The translations under genes were made by a program, and so were the position numbers. DNA of 64,000 bases from Trogon surrucura. Its lineage: Eukaryota; Chordata; Aves; Trogoniformes; Trogonidae. Under the pieces are notes generated by a model. That model had not been told where the DNA came from and did no database searches. It saw only the letters and a program-made list of their open reading frames with translations. Within the stretch, counting starts at the first letter, position 1; each line of letters begins with the position of its first letter. This document shows positions 48,401 through 59,249 of the stretch, piece after piece. The stretch is taken from the NCBI GenBank assembly GCA_020746105.1, contig CM036618.1, positions 12,879,001 through 12,943,000 on the forward strand, written 5' to 3'.

Positions 48401-48990
48401 GCCAATTTAATTTCCCTATGCTTGGCTAATTGCTTCTCTCATTTCTCACAGGTCATTATGAGAACAGATGACAATGGAAATCAGGTCCTTGAGAAAAAAT
48501 GTTTTTGCAGTCCCAGGACTCCAACCTCATGAAAATCTTCAACAGATTGTTGCTTTTATTTTGCCAGAAGAATGCTTAAAAGTATGTTTATTTAATTGGA
48601 AATTCTATGAAAAAGGCAATTGTTCAAGAACACCCTACTGACTTAGCACCACACCACTCATTAAAAACATGCAATTTTGGAGAGATCTGCAAACATCCTA
48701 AAATTTAAGCAATTGCTGTTCTGAGGAAGAAAGCTCTTGTGCATGTAATATTTACATTTTCTGCTCTCTCTTATACTCCCCTAAATCCACGGTCATGATT
48801 GTGGTCCCTTCAAACCAGCATGAACTAACAGCAGCAACAGAAGTTATCTGGCAACCTCACTGGCTTCTCCCTGTTCGAGGACAAGTATTTTCATGGGGTC
48901 ATGGCAAACTGAACTGGAAATATGATCTAGAGTAAATGTTGCTCACTTTTTTGGGCCTGGTGGGGTTTGTTTGATTAGTTGTGGTTTATA
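45414..48990. other. intergenic DNA, nothing recognised
   Basis: No supported gene or repeat. Open frames are under 85 codons. Confidence 0.55.
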
Positions 48991-50340
48991 ACCACAGAAT
49001 CACACAGAACCACAAAATGTTAAGGGTTGAAAGGGACCTTGAAAGATCATCTAGTCCAAGTCCTCTGCCAAAGTAGGATCACCTACAGTAGGTCACACAT
49101 GAATGTGTCCAGGTGGGTTTTGGATGTCTTCAGAGGAGACTCCACAACCTCTCTGGGCAGCCTCTTTCAGTGCTCTATCACTCTCACAGCAAAAAAGTTT
49201 TCTCTAATATTTTCATGGAACCTCCTATGCTCCAGCTTGCACCCATTGCCCCTTGTCCTATCATTGGGTATTGCTAAGAAGAGCCTGGCTCTGTCCTCCT
49301 GACACTAACTCTTAACATATTTATAAATATTGATAAGGTATAAGAGAGATGTTCCACTCCCTTCATCATCTTCGTGGCTCTGTGCTGGACTCATTTAAGC
49401 AGGTCCCCGTCCTTCCTGAACTGAGGGGCACAGAACTGGACACAATATTCCAGACGTGGCCTCACCAGGGCAGAGTAAGGGAGGAAGGAGGACCTCTCTC
49501 GACCTACTAGTCACACTCTTTCTAATACAACTCAGGATGCCATTGGCCTTCTTGGCCATGAGGGCACATTGCTGGCTCATGGTCATCCTGCTGTCCACTA
49601 GAACCCCCAGGTCTCTTTCCCCTATGCTACTTTCCAACAGGTCAACCCCCAAACTATACTGGCACATGGGGTTGTTCTTTCCCAGGTGCAAAACTCTACA
49701 CTTGCCCTTGTTGTATTTCATAAGATTTCTCCCCACTCAGCTCTCCAGCCTGTCCAGGTCTCCCTGAATGGCAGCACAGCCTCCTGGTGTGTCAACCACT
49801 TCTCCCAGTTTTGTGTCATCAGCAAACTTGTTGACAGTGCACTCTGTTCCCTCATCCAGGCCGTTGATGAATATATTGAAGTCCCAACTCCTGAGGGACT
49901 CCACTAGATACAGGCCTCCAACTAGATTCTGCCCCATTAACCACAACTTTCTGATTTCTGATCTCTGACCCAGTCCTCATCAACCAGGGCAAACTCCTGC
50001 TTTATCCTGACTTCCTCTGGGGTCTCAGGGGAGTGAAGCTCCGGTGGACAGTCTCCAGCAGTTATAGACAGAGGCAAAGAAAGCATTCAGTAACTCTGCT
50101 TTCCCTCTATCCTCTGTCTCCAGGGCAGATACCTCATTTAGCAGTGGGCCTACATTGCCTCTAGTGTTAGTTTTATCTGCAATGCAGAAGAAGCCCTTTC
50201 TGTTGTCCCTGATCTCCCTTGCAAGGTTTAATTCCAAGGAGGCCTTAGCTTTTCTAGTTGCCTCCCTACATCCTCTGACCACAGTCTTATTCTCCACTCA
50301 GGTGGTCAGCCCCTCCCTCCATGAACTATAGACTCTAATC
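48991..50340 (-). mobile_element. CR1 with two large internal deletions
   Basis: Minus-strand CR1 of about 1.35 kb. The tail (accacagaatcacacagaaccac) and 3' UTR lie at the left, and ORF2 linker sequence ends near 50340. Against the copy at 3016-6110 it lacks about 70 bp near 49339. It also lacks about 540 bp near 49965, where sequence equivalent to roughly 4030-4570 of that copy is gone. The second deletion removes the reverse transcriptase fingers and motif A (YLDFSKAFD), while FADD survives (about 49811-49822). Several frameshifts are present. It is clearly older than the four young copies. Confidence 0.93.
49395..50297 (-). pseudogene. broken CR1 ORF2 (RT remnant)
   Basis: Three separate minus-strand frames together cover ORF2: 50025-50297 (linker; [17 protein letters not shown]), 49737-49946 (RT motif C with FADDTKL) and 49395-49736 (RT C-terminal part; [17 protein letters not shown]). 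The frames are separated by stops, frameshifts and the ~540-bp deletion that removed motif A. No functional reverse transcriptase can be made. FADD in 49737-49946 is preceded by [10 protein letters not shown] rather than [10 protein letters not shown]. Confidence 0.85.
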
Positions 50341-52964
50341 TTTTTCCAGTGTCACCTCTTCTGTACAATTTAAAGTGACAGAAAAACTGTGGAAATACTC
50401 TGAATAAAAACAAAATTTCTAACCTGGGCGATAACAAATACAACCTTGATAACACAATCCTGACAGCATAAGAACTAGAACTGTCTCGCTGAGCCTATAG
50501 AAAATAAATGAAACTGCAGCAGAGTGTGGTTTTAAGTTTTTTGCCTGATTTAACCTGGATCAGACTTTTGCTGGTGATACTTTTTTTTGAACCTCACTAA
50601 ATGCACAAGCACTGGATCTAAACACTATCTCAACACTTCTTGAAGGTGATATTCAGAAGATATTTTTTTCCATGTCTCTTTTCATATTTGCCTAGCTTCC
50701 TTGAGAGTATCTACATAATTTTGAGTTACCTATTTCTGAATATGGATAAAAGAAATATAATTGAATGTGTAACTAAATATTATGTAGGGAGTTATGCAGA
50801 AAATATCTATCATGGTGAAGTCTTGGCAGAGGATGAACATAGAGTGAATCCTGTATGTACTATCCCAAAGCCGTTAAACTGGCATTTAAGACTTCCTTCC
50901 AGGCAGTAAGGCAAGTTATTAAAAGCCATTGAGGTTGACAATGCAGAAATCTCCAAGAAACAAATTCAAACCAATAAATCTAGATGGAAGAGGACAGAAC
51001 AGTTGAGTCCAGAAGCAGCACAAATAGATGCAGAGTTGTTCCTGAGCTGGTGGGTGAAAACGAGGAGGACATGCTGTAAAGGGTCCAGTAATATGCCATG
51101 CAGCAGCATCTCAATTTTAATCACAGTTAGGACCTATCCATATGTATACAAAGGTGCATTTTGTTTTGGGTTTTTTTTGTGATTTCAGACTGTAAAAAAA
51201 TGTTAACCAGCATGGCAAATTAAACAGGTTTTTGCAAAATCAGCTCTTCAATAGTAAAGTTTTTAGTGAAAGGAGTAGTAGGTCAAACAAATGGAGACTT
51301 CTTTTTTTTAACTCCTACGATAAATATCCTTGAGGCATATCACTTAACAAAAGCACCTGTCAGTAGTTGCAGAATTTATATTCAATTTCTCTGATCATTA
51401 GAGATAGATTTGAAAAGCCAGATGCCAAGGCAGGTGCCACACTATATTTGATAGTAAGTTAATGGACCTTGAAATTCAGAAGCAGTATGTCAGCCCTAAC
51501 AGCTCCCTTTGCAACCAGCTCCTCTCTTCCTCTGTGTTTTCACTGCTTTTATTAAGATCAACAATTGAATGTGAGAATGATGTTGCTTTTTCTGTTTAGA
51601 TGAGCTAACATATCATATATTTTTTTGTTCATCACCTCCGGGACTTCATTTCTACAAAGCTTCAGTTCCACGGGTGTTTTTTCAAACACAGAATAATGTT
51701 GTCTATGCGTTGCAAAAAACCTGCATGCACTATTAAATATAACTGTGTTGCTTCTCTTTCTAGTTATTAAAATATTACATTTAAGGTCGATTTGTATGGC
51801 CTTCTAACTTTTCTGCCTTATGAGACGGAGAGCATTTTTTGGAAGGTTAAAGAGAGTATGCAAAATTTCCATGGCAGAATGCTGGACCAAATGCTGGTTT
51901 TGACTCAAAATATGCAGTTGCAGGTGCAAATTGGCTTACGAGCTTTTAAAATACCAGTTTGAGTAAAACAATCATCCTCTTTTCGGACTCCCTCAAGTGC
52001 CTCATCAGATGGTAGCAGTGTTTCATAACAGGCATTTGAAAGGCATGGTACACACACTGTAGGGAATGGAAAGGATTTAAAAACATAAGACAGGATTTTC
52101 TGAATGTAGCACAGAGTCATCATTTGCAGTGACATTCCCTGCATATTTGAAGACAGACTATCTCTGTATGTAGGATCAAAGAATAAATAAAATCTTAGTA
52201 GTAAAAATCAATCCTCAGCAAGTAAAGTAGTTCAACAATTTGCAGGTTTTCCTGCTGCCTGAGAGGGATTTTTTTCCATTTAGGGTGATGGCTAATGAAA
52301 TTTGGCCAGCTTTAGTATCACATCAGCTAGAAAAGTTTTGCTTGGTACATCTGTCACACTAACTATGTTTTAGAAATTACCATAACATGTTTAATCAAAC
52401 CTGGGGGACATTCAGAAACTTCTACCATAGTGAGCAATGTCTGTATCCCAGACGCAGGACTTGCAGATCCAGCCCCACAACACAGTTGATCAGGCTTTCT
52501 GCAGGCTGCTACTGGTGGTGTCAATGTCTTCTCCAGCTGCTGCCATCTGTTCTTTTTCCTGTCACTGTATCAGATTTAGCAATCTTGTGAGCATCTGATG
52601 AATCAGACGGCCTTGCATGTTCAGTGGCTTTGGCCAGCCTGTGGGCTGTCTATAGGAGATGTGTATGGTTCCTTTCTACTGACTCATTAACACCAGCCAA
52701 ATGAAATTAACTGTTGGTCTACTCACCAAAAAGCGCTTAGCATCATCATTTCCATTTTTGCAAAGAGACGGTTCCTGAAATTTATTTACCACCACACTGA
52801 TTTTGAAAAAAAGCACAGTACATGAACTAAGCTGCTAAGCAGGGAATATAATACAATAAAGGGAGAGGGAAACAACAGAAAGAAAAAAAAAAATCAGTAT
52901 ATTGATAGAATTCTGGACATTTTTCTGATTCCTGGGAACATTCAAAAGACAACAGTAAAGTTAG
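50341..52964. other. intergenic DNA, nothing recognised
   Basis: No supported gene or repeat family was seen. Confidence 0.55.
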
Positions 52965-53370
52965 ACAGAATCACAGAATCACAGAACATCAGCAGTTGGA
53001 AGGGACCTCAAAAGATCATCCAGTCCAACTCCCCTGCAAAGCAGGATCACCTAGAGTAGGTCACATAGGAATGCGTCCAGTGGGGTTTTGAATGTCTCTG
53101 GAGAAGGAGACTCCACAACCTCCCTGGGCAGCCTGTGCCAGTGCTCTGTCACCCTCACTGTGAAAAAGTTTTCTCTGATATTTTTATGGAACTTCCTATG
53201 TTCCAGACTGTATCCATTGCTCCTTATCGTGTCATTGGACGCCGCTGAAAAGAGCCTGGCACCATCCTCCTGACACTCCTCCTTGACATATTTATAAACA
53301 TTAATGAGGTCACCCCTCAGCCTCCTCTTCTCCAAGCTAAAGAGATCCAGCTCCTTCAGCCTTTCCTCAT
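52965..53370 (-). mobile_element. older CR1, 3' part (left of the nested insertion)
   Basis: The plus strand begins with the octamer tail (acagaatcacagaatcacag), then aacatcagcagttggaaggg, and continues through the ORF2 C-terminus to ctttcctcat at 53370. The sequence the element should have next (aagggagatg-type) is found 1.3 kb away at 54691. A younger CR1 has therefore split this element. The C-terminal frame 53051-53335 (94 codons) is open but ends at the split. Confidence 0.93.
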
Positions 53371-54686
53371 AGAATCATAGAATCATAGAATGTTGGGGAT
53401 TGGAAAGGACCTCGAAAGATCATCAAGTCCAATCCCCCTGCCAGAGCAGGAATGCCTAGACTATGCCACACAGGAACGTGTCCAGGCAGGTCTTGAATGT
53501 CTCCAGAGAAGGAGACTCCACAACCTCTCTGGGCAGCCTGTTCCAGGGCTCCGTCACCCTCACTGAGAAGAAGTTTCTTCTCGAGTTTAAGCGGAACCTC
53601 TTATGTTCCAGTTTCAGCCCATTACCCCTTGTCCTATCAGTGGTTGTCACCGAGAAGAGCCTGGCTCCATCCTCGTGACACTCACCCTTGATATATTTGT
53701 AAACATTAATGAGGTCACCCCTCAGCCTCCTCTTCTCCAAACTAAAGAGCCCCAGCTCCCTCAGCCTTTTCTCATAAGGGAGATGCTCCACTCCCTTAAT
53801 CATCCTAGTTGCCCTGTGCTGGACTCTCTCCAGCAGTTCCCTGTCTTTCTTGAACTGAGGGGCCCAGAACTGGACACAGTATTCCAGATGGGGTCTCACC
53901 AGGGCAGAGTAGAGGGGAAGGAGAACCTCTCTTGACCTACTAACCACCCCCCTTCTAATACACCCCAGGATGCCATTGGCCTTCCTGGCCACAAGGGCAC
54001 ACTGCTGGCTCATGGTCATCCTGCTGTCCACCAAGACTCCCAGGTCCCTTTCCCCTACACTACTCTCTAATAAGTCATTCCCCAACTTATACTGGAACCT
54101 GGGGTTGTTCCTACCCAGATGCAAGACTCTACATTTACCCTTGTTATATTTCTTTAAATTTTTCCCCGCCCAACGCTCCAGCCTGTCCAGGTCTCGCTGG
54201 ATGGCAGCACAGCCTTCTGGTGTGTCAGCCACTCCTCCCAGCTTGGTGTCATCAGCAAATTTGCTGATAGTACTCTCTAGTCCCTCATCCAAGTCATCGA
54301 TGAATATATTGAATAATACTGGTCCCAGTACCAACCCTTGAGGCACTCCACTGGATACAGGTCTCCAACCAGACTCTGCCCCATTGACCACAACTCTTTG
54401 GCTTCTTCCCCTCAGCCAGTTCACAGTCCACCTCACTACCCGAGAGTCTAGACCACACTTCTGCAGTTTAGCAGCAAGGATGCTGTGGGAGACTGTGTCA
54501 AATGCTTTACTGAAGTCAAGGTAGACCACATTCACCGCTCGGCCATCATCTATCCACCTTGTTATATCCTCATAAAAGGCTATGAGGTTAGTCAAGCACG
54601 ACTTCCCTTTGGTGAAGCCATGTTGACTGTCTCTAATGACCCTCTTATCCCTGATATGCCTTGAGATGGCACCAAGGATAAGTCGT
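53371..54686 (-). mobile_element. young CR1 inserted into the older CR1
   Basis: Minus-strand CR1 of 1316 bp. Its tail (agaatcatagaatcatag) begins at 53371, and its 5' end is truncated at ataagtcgt near 54686, inside the RT fingers. The older element's sequence flanks it on both sides. The bases tcat(a) occur at 53367-53371 and 54687-54691, consistent with a 4-5 bp target duplication. It belongs to the same young subfamily as the copies at 3016, 18757 and 56353. Confidence 0.93.
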
Positions 54687-54718
54687 TCATAAGGGAGAGG
54701 TTCCACTCCCTTCACCAT
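53456..54718 (-). pseudogene. CR1 reverse transcriptase fragment with start codon from the host CR1
   Basis: A 420-codon open frame whose first 11 residues ([11 protein letters not shown]) come from the older, interrupted CR1 and continue in frame into the young CR1 at [12 protein letters not shown]. The remainder covers the RT palm from the [10 protein letters not shown] block through YLDFSKAFD and FADDTKL to the normal ORF2 stop. The endonuclease, linker and RT finger motifs are absent. The turn before FADD reads [10 protein letters not shown], with L where the copy at 3090-6032 has S. An open reading frame with an ATG is present, but a functional retrotransposition enzyme is not, because the 5' half is missing. 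Translation is unproven. Confidence 0.88.
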
Positions 54719-54754
54719 CTTTGTGGCTCTGAGCTGGACTCTCTCAAACAGTTC
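54687..54754 (-). mobile_element. older CR1, continuation right of the nested insertion
   Basis: The plus strand reads tcataagggagagg, ttccactcccttcaccatc and gctctgagctggactctctc up to the cagttc at 54754. This is the direct continuation of the element broken at 53370. On the minus strand it encodes [22 protein letters not shown], matching [22 protein letters not shown]. At 54751-54754 the sequence switches strand. Confidence 0.9.
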
Positions 54755-55248
54755 AGTATATTCATCAATGACTTGGACAAGGGATTAGAGAGCACTGTCA
54801 GCCAGTTTGCTGATGACACAAAACTGGGAGGAGTGTTTGACACACCAGAAGGCTGTGCTGTCATTCAGAGCGACCTAGACAAGATAGAGGGGTGGGTGGG
54901 GAGAAATCTTATGAAATTCAAAGAGGGCAAGTGTAGAATTTTGCATCTGGGAAAGAATAACCCCACATACCATCATAGGTTGGGGACTGACCAACATGTT
55001 GGAGAGCAGCACAGGGGAAAGGCACCTGGGGGTCCTGGTGGACACTAGGATGACCATGAGTCAACAGTGTGCCCTCGTGGCCAAGAAGGCCAATGGCATC
55101 CTGGGGTGTGTTAAAAGGGGAGTAGATAGTAGGTAAAGAGAGGTCCTCCTTCCTCCCTTACTCTGCCCTGGTGAGGCCACGTCTGGAATATTGTGTCCAA
55201 TTCTGGGCCCCTCAGCTCAAGAGAGACAACGAACTGCTTCAGAAAGTC
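54751..55248 (+). mobile_element. older CR1, inverted 5' part
   Basis: From about 54751 the CR1 sequence runs on the opposite strand. It encodes [19 protein letters not shown] through HLGKNNPTYHHRLG and, after a frameshift, [31 protein letters not shown]. It ends at gaactgcttcagaaagtc (55248). This covers the part of ORF2 immediately upstream of where the minus-strand part begins (LFERVQ), with an overlap of about 18 bp. Such complementary head-to-head halves are the signature of 5' inversion by twin priming. A separate opposite-strand insertion is less likely, because the two halves tile almost exactly. Confidence 0.85.
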
Positions 55249-56337
55249 TTGGTATTTATTTCAGATCACCTTCAAAAAAAATCTCATCTGTATTTTAAAA
55301 TGAAAACAGGTGAGAAATACCCCTGTGCATTTCAAATCCCCGGAGCTGGCATGTGGTGTTAGCTGGTGATGCCTCCCCTCCAAGAACACCCCTGTCCTGC
55401 AGCTACGAGAGTACTCAAGTGGCCAGGAGGCCCAGGGAACAGCCTGCATACATCTGATTTTCTCCTAATTGTATCTTGGTAACTATCCCAGTGGGAAACA
55501 GTTCATGTAAACGTGTCTCATGTAGTTCTCTCATGTGGTAAAGATCTGGAAGTTACATTTTAATTCAATTGACTCGGAGTGGAGGATACACAAAGGGCTG
55601 AGGCTGGACTATCCGTATTCACACTGTAAATATTTGCCTGCGTCAGTACTCCCTGTAGTAAAGCCTCCAGGGAGAAGCCTGCGCTCAGCAGCAGGGACGT
55701 GCTGAACTGTGCAACAGGGCTCAGATTTCAGAAGACTTACTCCACAAAAATTCCAAAGTTACCTTTTATATTACATTACTGCAGAAACATAAAAAGTTTC
55801 ATATAAATAGAAATTCAGTTAAGAAGTGTAATATACGTGAAAATATTCATTATATGTTTAAAAAATGAGTTATTGTTCAGATCCAGGGGGAGGGAGAAAT
55901 GGTCTAATTTCAGTGGTTTTAAATCTGAACGGAAACTCTTTAAAAGTGGAAATAATTTCCTTCGTATATTTAAAACCCTTTCCTCTTCAACATTTGAATG
56001 AAATGAACGTGTTCCCATGATAAGTTTGCATTTTGGCAAGCTACTATTTCTAACCTAAGCAGTCCATTTGAATATGTTTTTCCAGTTCTATTGTTATATT
56101 TTTAGCTACAGGATGATTCAAAATGACAGTCATAGACATTTTTTGCCACTGAAAGTTTATATAAATTTCCTTACAGCCTACTCCAAAGTCAGGTGAGAAG
56201 GCATTCATTAAGAGAATATTCCATGATGATGGATATTTCTGCTCAGCAAGACAGAAGAAAAGGGGTAATAACAAAAGGGTTTTCCCTTCCATAACACTTC
56301 TGTCCCCAAGATCACAATCTACATAAAAGCAGATGTA
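55249..56337. other. intergenic DNA, nothing recognised
   Basis: No gene or repeat is supported between the composite CR1 locus and the next CR1. Confidence 0.55.
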
Positions 56338-56352
56338 TAGATATATATAGAT
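56338..56352. repeat. candidate target-site duplication, left copy
   Basis: The sequence tagatatatatagat directly precedes the CR1 tail. A 15-bp copy with one mismatch (tagatacatatagat, 57043-57057) lies just past the element's 5' end. Confidence 0.5.
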
Positions 56353-57038
56353 CACAGAATCACAGAATGTTAGGGATTGGAAGGGACCTCAAAAGATCAT
56401 CAAGTCCAGTCCCCCTGCCAGAGCAGGAACGCCTAGATAATGCTACATAGGAACATGTCCAGGAGGGTCTTGAATGTCTCCAGAGAAGGAGACTCCACAA
56501 CCTCTCTGGGCAGCCTGTTCCAGGGCTCCGTCACCCTCACTGAGAAGAAGTTTCTTCTCGAGTTTAAGCGGAACCTCTTATGTTCCAGTTTCAGCCCATT
56601 ACCCCTTGTCCTATCAGTGGTTGTCACCGAGAAGTGCCTGGCTCCATCCTCGTGACACTCACCCTTGATATATTTGTAGACATTAATGAGGTCACCCCTC
56701 AGCCTCCTCTTCTCCAAACTAAAGAGCCCCAGCTCCCTCAGCCTTTTCTCATAAGGGAGATGCTCCACTCCCTTAATCATCCTAGTTGCCCTGTGCTGGA
56801 CTCTCTCCAGCAGTTCCCTGTCTTTCTTGAACTGAGGGGCCCAGAACTGGACACAGTATTCCAGATGGAGTCTCACCAGGGCAGAGTAGAGGGGAAGGAG
56901 AACCTCTCTTGACCTACTAACCACCCCCCTTCTAATACACCCCAGGATGCCATTGGCCTTCCTGGTCACAAGGGCACAGTGCTGGCTCATGGTCATCCTG
57001 CTGTCCACCAAGACTCCCAGGTCCCTTTCCCCTACACT
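56353..57038 (-). mobile_element. young CR1 3' end, 5'-truncated, with candidate TSD
   Basis: Minus-strand CR1 of about 686 bp. The plus strand starts with cacagaatcacagaatgtta and ends at cccctacact near 57038, where the copy at 3016 continues with actctctaata. The ORF2 C-terminal frame is open. The flanks carry near-identical 15-bp words, which may be a target-site duplication. CR1 usually leaves none or only a few bases. Confidence 0.95.
56433..57011 (-). pseudogene. CR1 ORF2 C-terminal fragment
   Basis: An open frame of 192 codons from [15 protein letters not shown] to the ORF2 stop, covering only the region behind the RT catalytic core. Differences from the sister copies are few, for example L for P in [10 protein letters not shown] for L in GARHFSV, and L for C in FKTLLDMF. 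No catalytic motif is included. It is a 5'-truncated dead copy. Confidence 0.9.
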
Positions 57039-57042
57039 GCAC

Positions 57043-57057
57043 TAGATACATATAGAT
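57043..57057. repeat. candidate target-site duplication, right copy
   Basis: The sequence tagatacatatagat matches the left copy at 56338-56352 at 14 of 15 positions. Both are TA-rich, so chance similarity is possible. Confidence 0.5.
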
Positions 57058-58067
57058 ATACAAAAAAATAGTGCTTTTTCACCTATTAAAGGAATTTGTA
57101 GACTAACATTCTGCTCCCCATTCTAGTCCATATATGACAGAAAGGGCTGGACAATTCTCTTCTTTGGCAGTTTACAGATCTCAGAATTTGTGCTTCTGGT
57201 TTTTGTCTGAAAGATGCAGAAAAGCCCACTCAATTTCAGACAGCCTATTTTTGAAACATTATTTTCAGTTTTACTGCAAGTTCAATAACACTTTACGTTT
57301 CAGTCCAGTATGCTTCCAGCAATAAAAAATACCAACAGAACTATATAACAATGATCATAATAATCAAACCTGGTCAGGTGGTTGTTGTAGAAAAGCCCAA
57401 TGGCTGCATGATTTGGTTGAGACAGATTTATCCTATGTCATATCTATTTTGGCAGCTACATTAGAGTACAATCTATTGGTATGTGACAGATAATGGGGGA
57501 AAATCTGGAGATTTATTCTCACTCACACAGACACAATTATAAGTGTTTCTCCCTTTCCCTGCCCTCCCCTGCTACCTAATTCCTCTCCAAAGTCATATTT
57601 CATGTACTGAAAAAAAAAAAAAAAAGTAAAGAAAAAGATTGCTTCAGCTACAACCATCCTTTAAAGAGTGTGTGATCAAGCCACAATGCAGTTTCCCAGA
57701 ATTTCTGTAGTGGTTCCACAATCCGAACCTTGCAAAAGAACAGCAGCAGAAAAAAAAATTTTAAAAAGACACTAAAAAAAAAAGCAACATAATTGCATCA
57801 TTCTTCCTGGAGTATGCTAGAAAAAAAAATTAAAAAATTAACTACGACTAAGAGGCTGATTTTAGTTCAGACAGAGAATTCACATCATGTCACAGTCACC
57901 CATGGGACTTGCTCCTGTTACTAATGGATCTCTAATAAAGTGTCAGCCTTCAGCGAGGAGTCATATTTTTGTAAGTTTTAGTGAATCAAGGGTGGTCATC
58001 CAGGATAACATTACTATTAGTTGTGTTCCAGTAGCTCTTGCAAACCCTGACTTCCACTTACATTTCC
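57058..58067. other. intergenic DNA, nothing recognised
   Basis: No supported gene. It contains (A)16 at 57610-57625 and several shorter A-runs at 57750-57840. Confidence 0.55.
57610..57625. repeat. (A)16 homopolymer
   Basis: Sixteen consecutive A residues in an A-rich neighbourhood. No retrotransposon body was recognised next to it. Confidence 0.9.
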
Positions 58068-58207
58068 AGATGAGGCATTCAAGGTCAGGCTTGATGGGAC
58101 TCTGAGCTACCTGATCTCCTTAAAGATGTCCCTGCTCACTGCAGGGGGGTTGCACTAGATGACCTTTAAATGTCCTTTTCAATTCAATGCATTCTAAGAT
58201 TCTATGA
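58068..58207 (+). mobile_element. old CR1 3' end
   Basis: Plus-strand CR1 terminus: ggcattcaaggtcaggcttg (the 'F K V R L D' part of the ORF2 C-terminus). Then ggggttgcactagatgac, cctttaaatgtccttttc and a terminal attctaagattctatga follow. It is diverged and belongs to an older subfamily than the young copies. Confidence 0.85.
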
Positions 58208-58540
58208 GAACACACATAGATGTTATTGTTAATATGTATTTAAAGTGCTGCAATTCCTTTAGAATTTGGCAGGAAGGTGTCCTTCAACCTTGAAGATATG
58301 GATTTAAGTGAAATACTGTATGGTATAAAAAGGCAACATGTGCTATTAAATTAATCACCGTGCGTAGCAAGCCCAAGTGCTGGAACCTGATCATCGATAT
58401 TCCGAAGTCACTGGAGCAGTCTTGTCACATATTTGGTTCACGGCACTAAACATCATCGCAAGCAATTCTTAGAAATAATTTGGAAATTAACACTTGTCAG
58501 GAAATATTCCCAAGACTAGTCTGGATAGAGCGGTGGACCT

Positions 58541-59067
58541 CTGAGGCTAGAAGAGGTTATAGGGGCAGAATCTCCTCCTATGACCTGCTGGCCATGCTTC
58601 TTTTGATGCAGGCTTCTGGGCTGCAAGCACACATTGCTGGTTCATGTCCAGCCTTTCTTCTACCAGTACCCCAAGTCCTCCTCTGCAGGGCTGCTCTCAA
58701 TCCACTCATCACCCAGCCTGTATTTGTGTTTGGGATTGTGTGAAACCCAGGTGCAGAACCTTGCACTTGGCCTTACAGAACTTCATGAGGTTGGCACAGG
58801 TCCACCTCTCAAGCCTGTCAAGGTCCCTCTGGGTGGCATCCCTTCCATCCAGTGTGTCAAATGCACCTCACAGCTTGGTGTCATCGGCAAACTTGCCGAG
58901 GGTGCACTCAATCCCACTATCTATGTCATTGATGAAGATATTAATCAACACTGGTCCCAGTACGGACCCTCTGAGGGACTTCTCATTGATCTCCATCTGG
59001 ACATTGATATGTTCACCATCACTCTCTGTGTGCAATCATTGAACCAATTCCTCAGCCACCAAACAGT
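58541..59067 (-). mobile_element. old CR1 internal fragment (distinct subfamily)
   Basis: The plus strand carries the antisense CR1 middle region: ggggcagaatctcctcctat, ctgctggccatgcttctttt, ttctgggctgcaagcacaca, aagcctgtcaaggtccctct, then cagcttggtgtcatcggcaa (antisense of the FADD region) and actggtcccagtacggaccc. It ends near ccaccaaacagtg. Neither the 3' end nor the 5' half is present. The frame is broken. This is a different, older subfamily from the young copies. Confidence 0.88.
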
Positions 59068-59244
59068 GAGTTTCAGTATTGTTTTGTGTTTGTCCAAGAC
59101 AGTGATGGCTATTCTTGCACACTTCTGTGATTTAGATACCTTCAAGTTGTCTTTTAAAAAATTATGACACGTTTACATTATTTTAAAATGCATTACAATG
59201 ATTTAAAAGGGAATTGTGGAGTGTCATGAAAAAAATTCCAAACA

Positions 59245-59249
59245 CTAAA
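59245..59249. repeat. 5-bp target-site duplication, left copy
   Basis: ctaaa directly precedes the LTR start (tgtcacgg). The identical ctaaa follows the LTR end at 60212-60216. Confidence 0.8.
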
